Origin: Fomes fomentarius
Lineage: Eukaryota > Basidiomycota > Agaricomycetes > Polyporales > Polyporaceae
DNA: 64,000 nt
NCBI GenBank assembly: GCA_022606135.1
Contig: JABYQN010000001.1
Coordinates: 682,001 to 746,000, forward strand
Direction: 5' to 3'
In this document: piece by piece, positions 60,987-64,000 of the stretch
Layout: each line of letters starts with the position of its first letter
Numbering within the stretch: the first letter of the stretch is position 1
The notes under the pieces: generated by a model
Seen by the model: the letters and a program-made list of their open reading frames with translations, nothing else
The model's database searches: none
What the model was told of the DNA's origin: nothing
Position numbers and translations under genes: made by a program

Positions 60987-62306
60987 TTACCAGCATGGTT
61001 CAGAACCGGAATCGAAGTAGACGCACAGCTTGTTCATCTCGCAAAGCCTCGGAAATGCCGTCGCACCTGCAGCTCGAGCGCATTCTTCACCATCGTATGA
61101 ATTGCGCAAGACCAAGGTCACATCCGACAAGTTGTTGAACTGAAGGAGGGCATCCTCGACCTCGGATCGATTATGCATATATATCGGCACGCCAGGAAGT
61201 AGATCTTGCTCGACCATGACGTCGATGTGGATTCCACCAGTGAGTGGTAGGTCGTGAGGAAAGAACGACAGGAGCATCGGGATGCCGGCTGAATCCGTCC
61301 AGCATAGACTCTTCTCGGGGTCGTTAAATAACAGCGGTTCGTCAAGATCGAACCGGAGGACACTGAGATGTTTGAGAGACGAGAGAGACAGCGGGACCAA
61401 GTCTTCACGAGTGACTGCCAGGGCGAGATAGATCTCTTCAGACAAAAGCGTTACCGACGGAGAGTAAAACTAATCCCACTTACTCCTATGATTAAGTTCA
61501 TCGTACATCCCATTGGGACCAGAGGAAATTGTCAAGGCGGTGATGGTGTTTGAGAAGTGGAGCAGCATCTGTCCAATCTCCGGGATGTGCCGCCATGTGT
61601 AGAAACTGAGATGTACCTCAGTAAGGCATTCGAGATTGTCGGGTAGGAATAGGAAGGGTGCAGGCCCCTTGCCTATGCCCTTCCAGCAGATCCGCGGGTG
61701 TTGAAGGGGTCACGTGAGACCTCGGAATGTGGACGCCGGGACGGTCTCTTCCTCTGGCCAATGATAGTTCCCCGTCATGTCCACCTGCAAGAACTCTGTG
61801 TTGAACAGCTGTAGAATTTGCACAATCGCAGCGAACAAATGGCGAGCATGGTAGTCAGGGCGTTTACCAATGACCAAATGTTCAATCGCGATCGGCTCCG
61901 CCTCTTCAAACGGGGACGTATTGCCGTCAGGCCGCGAAGAATTGATGACCTGCACGCGTGTGAGCTCCAACACCTCACGTTTGGGAAGAGTGTTCGCGAT
62001 GGCCGCCAAGGTACGAGGATCAATGTGGGCGCAAGTGTTGTGGGATCCGGAACGCGGCTCCTCATCCAAGCCTTCAAGGTAAAGGGCTTTGATATGCGCC
62101 GCGACGTGGGGATGGGTTTGGATAAATGCCAGGAAATCGTCAAAGTTTTCCGGCCGTCGGACGGATATGATGTCGAACAGTTGGCGGCGGGCGGGTTCAG
62201 TCCATCCCCTGCATACCAGACTACAAGCTGCCAGAGTTTCGACCTGGTCCGTTTCTTCAAAGATGATGTCAAGCAGCTCATTTGGAAGACGGGCAGTGGG
62301 AAACAT
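60987..62306 (-). pseudogene. F-box protein, right copy with premature stop
   Basis: Mirror of the intact gene at 44955-46274. The reading frame stops at TGA (61712-61710) where the left copy has CGA (45549-45551), cutting the protein to 198 residues: the F-box remains but about half of the leucine-rich region is lost. Downstream sequence is otherwise open and nearly identical, including the second exon, so the stop is recent. Other changes are few (PENFDD for PDNFDD, EIYLALAV for IYVALAV, IPMLL for IPTLL). Confidence 0.85.
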
Positions 62307-62802
62307 GGCGTCGCTACCCTATGAGATCAGAATGTTTGCATAGACAGGAAGTACGAGAAGGGACTTACCAGAGTCAGCGTAGACAGTGGCAGACTGCAGT
62401 GGAAGAGACAAAGGTGAAATTCACATCAGAAGTTGAAGTTCGAACTTGGATACAAGCGCTTCATCGGATCCCGCCGGCCCGGAGCCGGTGGCATGTTGAG
62501 GACTCATGATGAATGCTTAAACGCAACCAGAACGGGAGTAGATAGTACAACATGAATGAACATTTCTGTGGCACAACAGCTAACGAGTCCGTGATGATGT
62601 TACTTGTCCGGTGAGTCCGTGAATGGGTCCATATCCGTAGTACTACAGCAGCAAAGTCCTCCGAGTCGAACGCCCTATCAACATATATCTTAAGCACACT
62701 TGCGCACTGTGCGCAACGGATCTACAGGATATCAGCGAAAGTTCGAGCTCAACTCAACTAGAATTCAGCCAATGAGTACTCACCATGGGGATGTGGTATT
62801 CA

Positions 62803-63219
62803 TTAAAGCCCGCACTGCGACGCATCGACCTGCTTCGCAGTGGTGTCGATCCGGCCCAAGAACTTCCCCTGGTTGTTCGTCAGCGTGTTCATCGCCTCGA
62901 GTGCGATGTTGAACCCGGCATCGGTATGATCGACCGCGAGGACGTTGATGCTCTTCCCCTTGTACGTCAGCTGCCAGCACGAGCCGCACTGCTCTGAGTT
63001 CCAACCCTCCACGGCTGCCGCGCCGCCGATGTTTGGGAACTGCGGGAGCGAGCCGAAGGTGTCGAAGCCCTTGTGGATGAGCCCGTTCTCGCCGTCCGAG
63101 CAGGCGACAGTCGTGAGGCTGCCGGCCTTGTTGTCGTACGTCTCGTCGTAGGAGACGGTCACGGCGAGGGCGGAGGAGGCAAGGGCGGCGAGGGCGAAGA
63201 CGATGCGGGTGAGCTGCAT
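62803..63219 (-). CDS. Cerato-platanin family secreted protein (right copy)
   Basis: 138 residues, identical to the left copy apart from IDTTAKQ for IDATAKQ. The signal peptide and four cysteines are kept, as is the upstream TATA site, so it is probably functional. Duplicate expression dosage is possible. Confidence 0.96.
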   Translation of the reverse strand: MQLTRIVFALAALASSALAVTVSYDETYDNKAGSLTTVACSDGENGLIHKGFDTFGSLPQFPNIGGAAAVEGWNSEQCGSCWQLTYKGKSINVLAVDHTDAGFNIALEAMNTLTNNQGKFLGRIDTTAKQVDASQCGL

Positions 63220-64000
63220 GATGGAGGTGGAGGTGCGGCAAAAGGGGGATGAGTGAGAATGGGTGAATGTGAGTGAGGCGAAATGCGAGAGAGCAATGGA
63301 TGACTGCTGTCTTTGGAGCTCCTCAGACGCATACTTTTATACCGAGTAGCCGTCGGCGATGGTGGCACCACTGTGAAAGTGCCAGGAGGTGCGGTCCAGA
63401 GCAAGGAACGGCGAAGAGGTCCGAGGCCATGACGGGTGCCGTACTCCAGAAAGACGTCAGTCACCTGAACGAGGTTGATCTCGAGGCTCTCAGGTCTCAT
63501 GAGACCACCTCACGGGCATAGGTTCGCCGTCTGGATGCATACATCCGCCAAAGTGGATAATCGGGCAATCTCCTCCGTCTGCCAGGCTCATAGCCTCTTC
63601 AAGTGCAGCTCTGACCATTCTCTGTTCTGCGGCGATGGTCACTTTACTGGATAGTTGGCCGGTCATGCAGTGAATGAAACACTAGCACTCACTGCGCATA
63701 GCACACAGCAAACGCCGAAGGATCACTGCATTGATGATCGGCGATACGCCGGTCAGTACGGCAATTACCTGAGTGCCTCCCCCGAATGTTGACATAAGGC
63801 TATGCGGCAGGCTCACATCGTGGTTGATCGTTCGCGCATGCAGGACGCCTAGGCGTGACGCAGGACAAGCGAGTCAGCGCTGAAACGTCAAGTATTGTAT
63901 AGAAAGCAGTTCTATCTCATCACTTACTATCAGAAATAGCTTAATAGAGTTGTAGACAACTCAGGGAAAGGCCTAGATCTTCCGCAAAAGGTCCGAAAGG

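Larger units (their letters stand above)
60819..64000 (-). repeat. Right arm of large inverted duplication (runs off window)
   Basis: Reverse complement of 43263-46442 with very few differences through the two genes and more in the outer 0.5 kb. The arm continues to the last base of the window. Confidence 0.95.

Noticed and set aside
62780..63241. Alternative arginine/histidine-rich frame over cerato-platanin (also at 43763-44503)
   Set aside because: A GC-rich shadow of the real single-exon gene.
60819..64000. RIP-like hypermutation of the right arm
   Set aside because: Only scattered differences of mixed type; no dense C-to-T pattern visible.

Overview
The window is nuclear DNA of a filamentous basidiomycete, probably an agaricomycete and perhaps a polypore. 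Nearly every gene is split by 45-65 nt GT-AG introns. The gene set is fungal (cerato-platanin, F-box and MYND families, small secreted cysteine-rich proteins, a Dicer-like protein). The species is not determined.

Layout. 1-5008 (-): a large ankyrin protein with a nucleotidyltransferase-like N-terminus, cut by the window start. 5.9-6.9 kb (-): an unrecognised membrane protein. 7.8-9.0 kb (+): a decayed gene copy split by a solo LTR; its intact paralogue lies at 27.8-28.7 kb (-). 9.5-27.2 kb is a dense housekeeping block: a basidiomycete hypothetical, an FG-GAP membrane protein, a metallo-beta-lactamase-fold hydrolase, the splicing factor CWC22, a senescence/spartin-domain protein, CDC42, EMC4, L-rhamnose mutarotase and a Rab11-type GTPase. 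28.7-35 kb is gene-poor and holds two tandem paralogues of a secreted eight-cysteine protein and a retroposed element with a poly(A) tail and target-site duplication. 35.1-41.2 kb holds a phosducin-like protein divergent from a Dicer-like gene.

From 43.3 kb to the window end there is a large inverted duplication. Two arms of about 3.2 kb (43263-46442 and 60819-64000) each carry a cerato-platanin gene and an F-box gene in mirror orientation. They flank about 14.4 kb with an NmrA-like reductase, a secreted cysteine-rich protein, a zinc alcohol dehydrogenase, an F-box-like protein and a MYND-finger protein. The right-arm F-box copy has a premature stop. The right arm runs off the window.

The housekeeping genes do not form one pathway. 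CDC42, the Rab11-type GTPase and EMC4 belong to polarity, secretion and ER membrane insertion. The Dicer-like gene belongs to RNA silencing. The right half is accessory in character (secreted proteins, F-box/MYND families, duplications). Several genes need a one-base correction to stay in frame, which suggests consensus indels or early decay.
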